Shown: in pieces, positions 8,458 through 14,699 of the stretch
Position numbering within the stretch: the first letter of the stretch is position 1
Layout of the letters: each line of letters begins with the position of its first letter
NCBI GenBank assembly: GCA_046262015.1
Contig: JBHENN010000077.1
Coordinates: forward strand, 1 to 17,381
DNA: 17,381 nucleotides
Direction: 5' to 3'
From: JBHENN01 sp046262015
GTDB lineage: Bacteria > Actinomycetota > CADDZG01 > WHSQ01
Made by a program: the position numbers and the translations under genes
Notes under the pieces: model-generated
What the model was told of the DNA's origin: nothing
The model's input: only the letters and a program-made list of their open reading frames with translations
Database searches by the model: none

Positions 8458-9375
8458 ATGCCGATCGAACCGGTCGACAAGATCTGGATGAACGGGAACC
8501 TCGTCGACTGGGACGATGCGCACGTCCATGTGCTCACCCACGCGCTCCACTACGGCAGTGGTGTGTTCGAGGGTGTCCGCTGCTACGACACCGACCGCGG
8601 CCCCGCGGTCTTCAGGCTGGGCGACCATTACCGACGCCTGGAGCGCTCGGGGCGCATCTTCCAGATGGACATCCCGTACACGGTCGACGAGCTGCGGAAC
8701 GCCACCTTCGAGGTGATCGCCGCCAACGGGCTGCGTGAGTGCTACGTGCGGCCGCTCGCGTTCCGCGGGTTCGGGGGCGAGATGGGCGTCAATCCTGCAG
8801 CGAACCCGGTCGAGGTCTCGATCGCGGTGTGGGCATGGGGCGCCTACCTCGGCGAGGGAGCCGTCACCGAGGGCGTGCGGGTGACGATCTCGTCGTGGCG
8901 CCGGGGCGATCCGAACGTGATCCCGCCGAGTGCCAAGGCGACCGGCGCGTACATCAATGCCTCGATGGCAAAGCTCGAGGCTACCCAGGCCGGGTTCGAC
9001 GAGGCGATCATGCTCAACCCTCATGGGCGCGTGTCCGAAGCCACGGGTCAGAACCTATTCATGGTCAAGAACGGCGAGATCCTCACCCCTCCTCTGGTCG
9101 ACGGGCCCTTGCCGGGCATCACGCGTGAGTCGATCGTGCAGATCGCGCACGACCAGGGCATGCCGCTGTTCGAAACCTCGCTCACGCGCGCCGACCTCTA
9201 CGGGGCCGAAGAACTGTTCCTCACCGGGAGCGCCACTGAGGTGATCCCGATCCGGGAGATCGACGGACGCACGTTCGAGCCGGGTCCGATCACCCAGACG
9301 CTCCAGCAGCGATACGCCGACATCTGTCGCGGGCGCGACGAGAAGTACCTCGAGTGGCTCGACTTCGTTCAGTAA
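8458..9375 (+). CDS. ilvE: Branched-chain amino acid aminotransferase
   Basis: A 305-residue fold-type IV pyridoxal-phosphate enzyme, the usual length for IlvE. The opening IWMNGNLVDWDDAHVHVLTHALHYG is typical, with the HYGSGVFEGVR motif at 31–41. K160 in PPSAKATGAY is the cofactor lysine, and RVSEATGQNLF (191–201) contains the conserved glutamate E194. ELFLTGSATEV near the C-terminus holds the cofactor phosphate. It makes valine, leucine and isoleucine from their keto acids with glutamate as donor. D-amino acid transaminase and aminodeoxychorismate lyase share the fold, but the motifs favour IlvE. The ribosome-binding site AAAGGGGG lies about six bases before ATG 8458. The gene follows serA after 35 bases and is likely in the same transcription unit. 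Confidence 0.93.
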   Translation: MPIEPVDKIWMNGNLVDWDDAHVHVLTHALHYGSGVFEGVRCYDTDRGPAVFRLGDHYRRLERSGRIFQMDIPYTVDELRNATFEVIAANGLRECYVRPLAFRGFGGEMGVNPAANPVEVSIAVWAWGAYLGEGAVTEGVRVTISSWRRGDPNVIPPSAKATGAYINASMAKLEATQAGFDEAIMLNPHGRVSEATGQNLFMVKNGEILTPPLVDGPLPGITRESIVQIAHDQGMPLFETSLTRADLYGAEELFLTGSATEVIPIREIDGRTFEPGPITQTLQQRYADICRGRDEKYLEWLDFVQ

Positions 9376-9400
9376 CTGATACGACGAGAGGGAGGTAGTG

Positions 9401-9552
9401 ATGGGCAAGGGAGCGATGGACCTCGTCGCGGAAGCCAAGGACGCTCCGCGTTGGGCGCCGCGACGCTAAAGGAGATGGGTTACACGAACGTCGCCCACCT
9501 GGACGGCGGCATGAAGGCGTGGCAGGAGGCGGGCCGCCCCACCGAGCCCTAG
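9401..9552 (+). pseudogene. Rhodanese-like domain protein remnant (internal deletion and frameshift)
   Basis: A strong ribosome-binding site (GGGAGG, about 9390–9395) leads into ATG 9401, which reads MGKGAMDLVAEAKD and then runs into a stop at 9467–9469. From 9439, in another frame, the sequence reads GRSALGAATLKEMGYTNV, then AHLDGGMKAWQEAGRPTEP and a stop at 9550–9552. That second part is the standard C-terminal end of a single-domain rhodanese, directly after the active-site loop (C-x-x-GGRS). The first part looks like the N-terminus of the same family. Some 70–80 codons in between, including the catalytic cysteine, are missing. The simplest reading is an internal deletion that joined the two ends out of frame near 9437–9441. 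An assembly error is the alternative. The product cannot be an active sulfurtransferase. Confidence 0.75.
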
Positions 9553-9560
9553 ACCGTCTC

Positions 9561-9595
9561 GCCGATCCTGCGCGGCGGGAGAACCCCCGGTCGGC
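9561..9595. terminator. Weak inverted repeat between convergent genes
   Basis: GCCGATC (9561–9567) can pair with GGTCGGC (9589–9595) through seven base pairs including one G-T pair, around a 21-base loop. It lies between the end of the rhodanese remnant and the end of the minus-strand membrane protein gene, where a terminator would be expected. There is no T-run, so intrinsic termination is doubtful. Confidence 0.2.
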
Positions 9596-9597
9596 GC

Positions 9598-9849
9598 CTA
9601 GCCGAACAGGTCGTTGATCGCGCTCAGGAGCACGACCACCGCGAGCTGTATCAACACTCCGGCCACGAGAGCGAAAGGCAAGATGAGGGCGCCGGCCCGC
9701 AGCCTACGTCCAGGCTCGGCGCGCCGGGCGCGAACGACGGTGAAGACGATGCCCGCGGCGAGACCGGGCGCGGCAAGGATCGTCAGGATCAGCGCGGTCT
9801 CGGCAGGCGTGAGCTCAATGGGTCCGGCAAGGACCTGAGAGCCGATCAC
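9598..9849 (-). CDS. Small membrane protein with two predicted transmembrane helices
   Basis: An 83-residue protein with GTG start at 9849. It has a hydrophobic segment at about residues 18–40 (ALILTILAAPGLAAGIVF), a short basic loop (RARRAEPGRRLR), and a second segment at about 53–78 (LILPFALVAGVLIQLAVVVL). The basic loop predicts both termini outside and the loop in the cytoplasm. I recognise no family. No clear ribosome-binding site precedes the GTG, and no ATG is available in frame. The opposite strand also has an open frame, but its composition (Arg/Pro/Ala-rich, no fold pattern) is that of a shadow. It is divergent from gltX with about 60 bases between them. The clean two-helix pattern supports a real gene. 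Confidence 0.55.
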   Translation of the reverse strand: MIGSQVLAGPIELTPAETALILTILAAPGLAAGIVFTVVRARRAEPGRRLRAGALILPFALVAGVLIQLAVVVLLSAINDLFG

Positions 9850-9897
9850 GTTGTAGAGACCGTTGACATCGCTCGATCATCGCACCAGGGACGCTAG

Positions 9898-9903
9898 TAA
9901 CCT
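9898..9903 (+). promoter_or_regulatory. Putative -10 element for leaderless gltX transcript
   Basis: TAACCT fits TANNNT and is followed by exactly six bases before ATG 9910. No ribosome-binding site is present in front of that ATG. Together these suggest that transcription starts at the start codon. A TTGACA at 9863–9868 is too far away (29 bases) to be its -35 box. Confidence 0.45.
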
Positions 9904-9909
9904 CGGCCG

Positions 9910-11337
9910 ATGGCTCAGGTGAGAACGCGCATCGAACCCGCTCCCAGCGGCTCGATCCACGTCGGGAACGCGCGCACCGCGCTCTATAGCTGGCTGTACG
10001 CGCGCCAGAACGACGGCACGTTCGTGCTGCGGGTCGCCGATACCGACAAGAGCCGGGTCACCGAGACCGGGCTGCGGTCGGTCGAGGAGGACCTCCGCTG
10101 GATCGGTTGCCAATGGGACGAGGGCCCCGACGTCGGCGGCCCGCACGGTCCCTATCGTCAGAGCGAACGTTACGACCGCTACGACGACGTCGCCCGCACG
10201 CTGGCCCAGACCGGACATGCGTACCCCTGCTACTGCACGCCGAAGGAGCTCGATCGCCGTCGCAAGGAGGCACAGGCGGAGCGGCGGACGCCCGGGTACG
10301 ACGGCCGCTGTCGCCACCTGAGTGCGGAGGAGCGGGCGGCGTTCGAGTCCGAGGGACGCGTCGCGGCGCTTAGGTTCAAGGTCCCCGAGGGCGTGACCGT
10401 CGTCTTCGAAGACATCATCCGGGGCAGGGTGGCGACCGAAACTTCGCAGATCCCCGATTTCGTGATCCAGCGCTCCGACGCCTCGCCGACCTATCCGCTG
10501 GCGGTCACCGTCGACGACCACGACATGGCGATCACCCACATCATCCGAGGCGACGATCTCATGGCCTCCACCCCCCGCCAGCTCCTGATCCGCGAGGCGA
10601 TGGGGGTCATGCAACGCCCGGCGTTCGCGCATCTTCCTCTTCTCGTGGACGAGAAAGGACGGCCGTTGTCGAAGCGGTGGGGGGACGTCGCCTTGGCTCG
10701 CTATCGCGACCAGGGGTTCCTGCCCGAGGCGATGGTGAACTACCTCGCTCTGCTCGGGTGGTCGCTCGACGATCGCACCACGATCTTCTCGGCACAGGAT
10801 CTCCTTGCGAGCTTCTCGCTCGACCGGGTGGGAAGGAACCCGGCAGCGTTCGACGTCGCGAAGCTCGAGTGGCTGAACGGCCACTACATCCGCGGGCTCG
10901 ATCCCGCCGAGCTGGCCGACCGTTTGGTCCCGTTCTGTACCTCCGCCGGGTTGCCCGCCGACACCCCCGAGGGCCGCGTCCTTCTCACTCGGGTCGCGCC
11001 GCTCGTAAGCGAGCGGATGAAGCACCTCGACGAGGCGGTCCCGATGATCCGGTTCCTCTTCGGTCCGGTGGAGCCCGACGACAGAGCGCGCACCGTCCTC
11101 GACGGGCAGGGCGCGTACCTCGCCGCGGCGCGCCGGGCGCTCGAGGACCTGGAGAGGTGGGACTCGCCCGCGATCGAGGCGGCGCTGCGCGCCCTCGCTG
11201 AGGACCGAGGGCTCAAGCCCAAGCAGGCGTTCCAACCGCTGCGCGCCGCGGTCACCGGGACGCTCGTCTCGCCGCCGTTGTTCGAGTCGCTCGAGCTGCT
11301 CGGGCGCGCCGAGACCCTGCGGCGGCTGGCTGTCTGA
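9910..11337 (+). CDS. gltX: Glutamyl-tRNA synthetase (probably non-discriminating)
   Basis: A 475-residue class I aminoacyl-tRNA synthetase. The HIGH motif appears as HVGN (17–20) in PAPSGSIHVGNART, and the KMSKS motif as PLSKRWG (252–258). A zinc site of the C-x-C...C-x-H type is intact (C107, C109, C134, H136). The C-terminal helical anticodon-binding part follows from about residue 320. It charges tRNA-Glu with glutamate. Because gatB is in this genome and no glutaminyl-tRNA synthetase is seen, it probably also charges tRNA-Gln, giving the substrate for GatCAB; that is inference from known pathway logic. Unusual details are RVADTD where most family members have R(I/V)EDTD, and Trp instead of His after KR in the KMSKS loop. 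ATG 9910 is the family start. tRNA genes for Gln and Glu follow within 140 bases. Confidence 0.95.
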   Translation: MAQVRTRIEPAPSGSIHVGNARTALYSWLYARQNDGTFVLRVADTDKSRVTETGLRSVEEDLRWIGCQWDEGPDVGGPHGPYRQSERYDRYDDVARTLAQTGHAYPCYCTPKELDRRRKEAQAERRTPGYDGRCRHLSAEERAAFESEGRVAALRFKVPEGVTVVFEDIIRGRVATETSQIPDFVIQRSDASPTYPLAVTVDDHDMAITHIIRGDDLMASTPRQLLIREAMGVMQRPAFAHLPLLVDEKGRPLSKRWGDVALARYRDQGFLPEAMVNYLALLGWSLDDRTTIFSAQDLLASFSLDRVGRNPAAFDVAKLEWLNGHYIRGLDPAELADRLVPFCTSAGLPADTPEGRVLLTRVAPLVSERMKHLDEAVPMIRFLFGPVEPDDRARTVLDGQGAYLAAARRALEDLERWDSPAIEAALRALAEDRGLKPKQAFQPLRAAVTGTLVSPPLFESLELLGRAETLRRLAV

Positions 11338-11370
11338 CCCGGGCGCGGACGGGCGCCGAAGACGCCCTGA

Positions 11371-11376
11371 TATCCT
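11371..11376 (+). promoter_or_regulatory. Putative -10 element for the tRNA-Gln/tRNA-Glu unit
   Basis: TATCCT fits TANNNT and would place the transcription start at about 11383, six bases before the mature 5' end of tRNA-Gln. A five-base-pair GC hairpin (11351–11355 with 11363–11367) lies just upstream, after gltX, but has no T-run. No convincing -35 box is seen. Confidence 0.35.
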
Positions 11377-11388
11377 GGCTCTCCGCCT

Positions 11389-11464
11389 TGGGGCGTGGGG
11401 TAACCTGGCAGCCCGGTGGATTCTGGTTCCATTAGTCCTGGTTCGAATCCAGGCGCCCCAGCCA
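11389..11464 (+). tRNA. tRNA-Gln (anticodon CUG)
   Basis: A complete cloverleaf. The acceptor stem TGGGGCG (11389–11395) pairs with CGCCCCA (11454–11460), with discriminator G and an encoded CCA at 11462–11464. The D stem is GGGT/GCCC. The anticodon stem is GTGGA/TCCAT around loop TTCTGGT, which gives anticodon CTG, reading CAG. The T stem is CCTGG/CCAGG around TTCGAAT. The weak U1-A72 pair is typical for glutamine tRNA that is charged by transamidation. Confidence 0.95.
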
Positions 11465-11473
11465 GAGAAGCTC

Positions 11474-11548
11474 GGCCCGGTAGTCTAGTTGGCCTAGGAC
11501 GCCGCCCTCTCAAGGCGGAGACCACGGGTTCGAATCCCGTCCGGGCTA
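11474..11548 (+). tRNA. tRNA-Glu (anticodon CUC)
   Basis: A complete cloverleaf. The acceptor stem GGCCCGG (11474–11480) pairs with CCGGGCT (11541–11547), with discriminator A at 11548; CCA is not encoded. The anticodon stem is CCGCC/GGCGG around loop CTCTCAA, which gives anticodon CTC, reading GAG. The T stem is ACGGG/CCCGT around TTCGAAT. It lies nine bases after the CCA of tRNA-Gln, so both probably come from one precursor. Confidence 0.95.
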
Positions 11549-11558
11549 CGCGTGAGCA

Positions 11559-11572
11559 GGCCGTGCGCGGCC
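11559..11572 (+). other. GC-rich hairpin between tRNA-Glu and rplS
   Basis: GGCCG-TGCG-CGGCC forms a perfect five-base-pair stem with a four-base loop. No T-run follows, so it is not a standard terminator. It may mark the 3' processing boundary of the tRNA precursor or lie in the rplS leader. No other feature separates the tRNA genes from rplS. Confidence 0.3.
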
Positions 11573-11596
11573 GAAGACGACGAAAAGGAGCACGCG

Positions 11597-11944
11597 ATGA
11601 ACCCGACCGACCTGATCGAGCGCCCTTACCTGCGCACCGATCAACCGGAGTTCCGGCCGGGGGACACCGTACGGGTGCACGTTCGCGTCGTGGAGGGCGA
11701 GCGTGAACGTATCCAGGTCTTCGAGGGCATCGTGATCCGCCGGCGCGGGAGCCAGCTCTCGGAGACCTTCTCGGTCCGCAAGGTGTCGTTCGGCGTGGGC
11801 GTCGAGCGGACCTTCCCGGTCCACTCTCCGATGATCGGCAAGATCGAGGTGGTCACTCACGGTGATGTGCGCAGGGCGAAGCTCTACTACCTCCGCTCCC
11901 GGGTCGGCAAGCGCGCCAAGGTCAAAGAGCGGCGTCAGGCCTAG
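11597..11944 (+). CDS. rplS: 50S ribosomal protein L19
   Basis: A 115-residue protein, the normal length. It has the family pattern FRPGDTVRVHVRVVEG, followed by RIQVFEGIVIRRRG, then SETFSVRKVSFGVGVERTFP, VHSPMIGKIEV, and the basic end RAKLYYLRSRVGKRAKVKE. L19 sits at the 30S–50S interface. ATG 11597 has AAAAGGAG seven bases upstream; an in-frame ORF reaching back to 11552 has no such site. In many bacteria rplS follows rpsP–rimM–trmD, but here it follows two tRNA genes with no obvious promoter of its own. lepB begins immediately after its stop codon. Confidence 0.96.
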   Translation: MNPTDLIERPYLRTDQPEFRPGDTVRVHVRVVEGERERIQVFEGIVIRRRGSQLSETFSVRKVSFGVGVERTFPVHSPMIGKIEVVTHGDVRRAKLYYLRSRVGKRAKVKERRQA

Positions 11945-12613
11945 GTGGTCATCGAGGACCGGCGCGCGGCCTCGAACCAAGAAGGTCCATCCGCCTCCCC
12001 AGAGAAGACCAAACGCGGCTCACTGTGGCGCGAGCTGCCGGTGCTGGTGGTCATCGCCTTCGTCATAGCTCTCCTCATCAAGACCTTCATCCTGCAGGCC
12101 TTCTACATCCCGTCGCAATCGATGGAGTCGACCCTGATGGTCGGCGATCGCGTCCTCGTCGAGAAGCTCAGCTATCGCTTCGGAGAGCCCGCGAGGGGTG
12201 ACGTGGTCGTATTCGAGAAGGACGTCGCCCGGCTGAACCAGCCCGGCACCGGCGAGGAGGACGGCTCGTTCACGGACGACATCGTGGACGCCTTCAAAGG
12301 GCTCTTCGGGTTCCCGACCGGCAAATCCCAGGACTTCATCAAGCGCGTCATCGCTGTGGAAGGGGACCGGGTCGAGGGCAAGGATGGGACCGTGCTGGTC
12401 AACGGCGAGTCGATCGAGGAGCCCTACCTGGACGAAGGAGTGGTGACGGCCGACTTCGCAGCCCAGGAGATCCCCGATGGGATGATCTTCGTGATGGGCG
12501 ACAACCGGATGAACTCGGACGACTCGCGCAGCTCGGGACCGGTCCCGGTCGACACGGTGATCGGCCGTGCGTTCGTGCTGATCTGGCCCCCGGCCGACTT
12601 TGCCACCCTCTAA
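11945..12613 (+). CDS. lepB: Type I signal peptidase (first of two tandem copies)
   Basis: A 222-residue membrane-anchored serine protease that cleaves signal peptides on the outer face of the membrane. A short cytoplasmic N-terminus (about 30 residues, charged) is followed by one membrane helix (LPVLVVIAFVIALLIKTFIL, 31–50). The nucleophile is S59 in PSQSMESTL and the general base is K133 in FIKRVIAVEGD. The conserved GDNRMNSDDSR box (185–195) is intact. GTG 11945 comes directly after the rplS stop codon with no spacing, so translation is probably coupled. The next gene is a second copy with the same core. The rplS–lepB–rnhB order is typical of Actinomycetota. Confidence 0.94.
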   Translation: MVIEDRRAASNQEGPSASPEKTKRGSLWRELPVLVVIAFVIALLIKTFILQAFYIPSQSMESTLMVGDRVLVEKLSYRFGEPARGDVVVFEKDVARLNQPGTGEEDGSFTDDIVDAFKGLFGFPTGKSQDFIKRVIAVEGDRVEGKDGTVLVNGESIEEPYLDEGVVTADFAAQEIPDGMIFVMGDNRMNSDDSRSSGPVPVDTVIGRAFVLIWPPADFATL

Positions 12614-12616
12614 CCT
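12611..12616 (+). promoter_or_regulatory. Putative -10 element for leaderless second lepB transcript
   Basis: TAACCT overlaps the stop codon of the upstream lepB and is followed by seven bases before ATG 12624. No ribosome-binding site is present. It may let the second signal peptidase be made from its own leaderless mRNA. Confidence 0.35.
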
Positions 12617-12623
12617 GTAGCCG

Positions 12624-13601
12624 ATGCCCAGGGTCTACGAGGTCGCCCGCGAGCTGGGGATCAGCTCGAGGTCGGTCCTCGACAAGCTCGCCGAGCTCGG
12701 CGCGCCGGCGACCAGCCACGCGTCGTCGATAGACGAGGCCACTGCCGGGCGCGTGCGCGCCGGCCTGACCCCGGCGGATGACGGTGACGCCGCTCCGGCC
12801 GCCGCGACCGCCCCGGCCACCACGACCGCCCCGACCGCCCCGACCCAGAATGGCCCACCGGCACCGGAGGCGACCACCGTGTTGCCGCCTCCGCCACCAT
12901 GGACGGGTGGCGTCCGGGCTCCCGCTCAGGCCCCGGCTCCGGCGGCGCGGCCCCGGCGCGCCGGCGTGCTGAAGACGCTGGCGGAGCTGCCGATGCTGGT
13001 CCTGTTCGCGTTCCTGGTCGCGATCGTGATCAAGACCTTTCTGGTCCAGGCGTTCTACATCCCGTCGACGTCGATGCTCCCGACCCTCCACAAGGGCGAC
13101 CGCGTCCTCGTCGAGAAGCTCAGCTACTACTTTGGAGACGCGGAGCGGGGCGAGGTGGTCGTGTTCGCCAAGGACGTGTTCGGCCAGGCCCCCGACGAGC
13201 CGTGGACCGGCGACGCGCGCAATCTCGTGCGCGAGCTCCTCGGCCTCCCGACCGGCAACGAGGAGGACTACATCAAGCGCGTGGTCGCGATCGGAGGAGA
13301 CTCGATCTCCTACACGGGCACCCCGCGCGAGCTCAGGATCAATGGGGAGCCGGTCCCGCAGTCGTTCGTCGCAGGGGGCCGCGACCGCAGCAGCCCGACG
13401 CTCACAGCGAAGGACTGCGCCCGCCTCGAGATGGACCGGGCGGGCCGGGGCTGCCGGGTCCCCGCCGGCAAGATCTTCGTGATGGGCGACAACCGCAACG
13501 ACTCGGAGGACTCCCGCATCCTCGGACCGGTCGACGAGGACAAGATCGTGGGACGGGCGTTCGTGGTCATCTGGCCGTTCGGCAACTATCGCGGCCTCTA
13601 G
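12624..13601 (+). CDS. lepB: Type I signal peptidase with an N-terminal IF-2-type (IF2_N) domain
   Basis: A 325-residue protein, about 100 residues longer than its neighbour. Residues 2–47 (PRVYEVARELGISS, then SVLDKLAELG, then SHASSIDEATAGRVRA) match the small helical IF2_N domain found at the N-terminus of bacterial initiation factor IF-2. Residues 48–112 are a Pro/Ala/Thr-rich linker. A membrane helix follows at about 119–142. The peptidase domain has nucleophile S150 (PSTSMLPTL), general base K218 (YIKRVVAIGGD) and the GDNRNDSEDSR box (288–298). Two cysteines (265, 277) in an insertion before that box may form a disulfide. By the normal topology of single-helix signal peptidases the IF2_N domain would lie in the cytoplasm. 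The frame is unbroken from domain to peptidase. The peptidase call is secure; the role of the extra domain is unknown. Confidence 0.93.
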   Translation: MPRVYEVARELGISSRSVLDKLAELGAPATSHASSIDEATAGRVRAGLTPADDGDAAPAAATAPATTTAPTAPTQNGPPAPEATTVLPPPPPWTGGVRAPAQAPAPAARPRRAGVLKTLAELPMLVLFAFLVAIVIKTFLVQAFYIPSTSMLPTLHKGDRVLVEKLSYYFGDAERGEVVVFAKDVFGQAPDEPWTGDARNLVRELLGLPTGNEEDYIKRVVAIGGDSISYTGTPRELRINGEPVPQSFVAGGRDRSSPTLTAKDCARLEMDRAGRGCRVPAGKIFVMGDNRNDSEDSRILGPVDEDKIVGRAFVVIWPFGNYRGL

Positions 13602-13611
13602 GGAATCAGCC

Positions 13612-14304
13612 ATGCGGACCGACGCGGCCGGGACGATGGAGCAGCGCCTCCATGCGGCCGGGTTCGAACGGGTCGCCGGAACCGACGAGGTCGGTCGCGG
13701 CGCTCTTGCGGGACCGTTGTTCGCGGCCGCGGTCGTGCTGCCGCCCGAGGTCAGGATCGAGGGGCTGCGCGACTCCAAGATGTGCACGCCGCTGCAGCGG
13801 GAGCACCTCGCAGAGAAGATCCGCGAGGTTGCTCTCGCCGTCTCGGTCGTGCGGATCCAACATCACCGCATAGACCGGGACGGTCTCAATCCGTGCAACC
13901 GCCAGGCGCTCCGTCGCGCCGTGAACACCCTGGGGATCGAGCCCGATTACGTCATCATCGATTGCTTCCGGCTCCGGCGCTTCTCCTATCCGGCGCTGGC
14001 GGTCAAGAAGGGCGACGCCGTATCTCGCAACGTCGCGGCCGCCTCGATCGTCGCCAAGGTCCAGCGGGACCGGGCGATGCGCCGGTACCACCGCAAGCAC
14101 CCCGACTACGGGTTCGCGATGAACAAGGGCTACGGAACCCGGGAGCACTGGGCGGCCCTGCAGCGGTTCGGCCCGTGCGAGATCCACCGGCGGTCCTTCT
14201 TCGGGGTCCTCGGATTCCCGGGAGAAGATGGTGTCCTGATCCCCCATGGGGCGCGAGACTTAGAGGTCGACCCGGACGGCCCCGAGGAAGAGGAGTGGCG
14301 ATGA
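13612..14304 (+). CDS. rnhB: Ribonuclease HII
   Basis: A 230-residue enzyme that cuts RNA in RNA–DNA hybrids and starts removal of single ribonucleotides from DNA. The four acidic catalytic residues are visible: D25 and E26 in GTDEVGRGALAGP, D117 in YVIIDCF, and D153 in KVQRDR. The tail contains NKGYGTREHWAALQRFGPCEIHRRSF, the usual substrate-contacting tyrosine and His/Arg region of HII enzymes. A cysteine follows D117 where Ala or Gly is common. A weak AGGGA precedes ATG 13612 by about seven bases. About 40 acidic C-terminal residues extend beyond the core. Its stop codon overlaps the start of the next gene by four bases (ATGA), so they are co-translated. Confidence 0.95.
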   Translation: MRTDAAGTMEQRLHAAGFERVAGTDEVGRGALAGPLFAAAVVLPPEVRIEGLRDSKMCTPLQREHLAEKIREVALAVSVVRIQHHRIDRDGLNPCNRQALRRAVNTLGIEPDYVIIDCFRLRRFSYPALAVKKGDAVSRNVAAASIVAKVQRDRAMRRYHRKHPDYGFAMNKGYGTREHWAALQRFGPCEIHRRSFFGVLGFPGEDGVLIPHGARDLEVDPDGPEEEEWR

Positions 14305-14630
14305 GCGTCGAGGACCTCGAGAAGTACGAGGCCGAGATGGAGCTCCAGCTCTACAAGGAGTACCGGGACGTCCTGCCCATGTTCAAGTACGTGGTCGAGA
14401 CCGAGCGCCGCTTCTACCTCGCCAACGACGTCAAGGTCGAGACGCGCCACGCCGGTCCCAAGGTGTGGTTCGAGGTCGCCCTGGGAGACGCGTGGGTGTG
14501 GGACATGCACCGCCCCGCTCGGTTCGTCTCCCAGGTCAAGGTCATCACGTTCCGCGACCTCAACGTCGAAGAGCTCGCCCAGCTGGCCGAGCGCGATCTC
14601 GTCCCCGAGCCCCCCGGGATGGAACGCTAG
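14301..14630 (+). CDS. DUF2469 family protein
   Basis: A 109-residue protein, beginning MSVEDLEKYEAEMELQLYKE and continuing with YRDVLPMFKYVVETERRFYLAND and WDMHRPARFV. This is the conserved pattern of DUF2469, a family found almost only in Actinomycetota, next to rnhB (Rv2901c in Mycobacterium tuberculosis, from memory). Function is unknown. The sequence is rich in acidic and aromatic residues and has no signal peptide or membrane helix, so the protein is cytoplasmic. It starts in the ATGA overlap with rnhB, with GGAG five to eight bases before the ATG. It is a good taxonomic marker for the window. Confidence 0.92.
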   Translation: MSVEDLEKYEAEMELQLYKEYRDVLPMFKYVVETERRFYLANDVKVETRHAGPKVWFEVALGDAWVWDMHRPARFVSQVKVITFRDLNVEELAQLAERDLVPEPPGMER

Positions 14631-14687
14631 CTCCTCGGCCTGCGGTCGATACATGTACCGGACTCGGTTTTCGTCGCACGCCGTCCT

Positions 14688-14693
14688 TAGCGT
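14688..14693 (+). promoter_or_regulatory. Putative -10 element for leaderless yraN transcript
   Basis: TAGCGT fits TANNNT and is followed by exactly six bases before ATG 14700. The 69-base gap before the gene (14631–14699) also holds a perfect TACATGTA palindrome at 14650–14657 that could be an operator, but I cannot assign it. Confidence 0.4.
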
Positions 14694-14699
14694 GGGGCC

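Noticed and set aside
9863..9868. TTGACA as the -35 box of the gltX promoter
   Set aside because: It lies 29 bases from the TAACCT -10 candidate, far from the usual 16–18, and no -10 box is found at the right distance.
12778..12890. C-rich repeated GACC/CCGCCCC stretches as a DNA repeat or regulatory element
   Set aside because: They are explained by the Pro/Ala/Thr-rich linker of the second signal peptidase in a high-GC genome.
14650..14657. TACATGTA palindrome before yraN as a LexA/SOS box
   Set aside because: The surrounding bases do not match the actinobacterial TCGAAC-N4-GTTCGA consensus closely enough.
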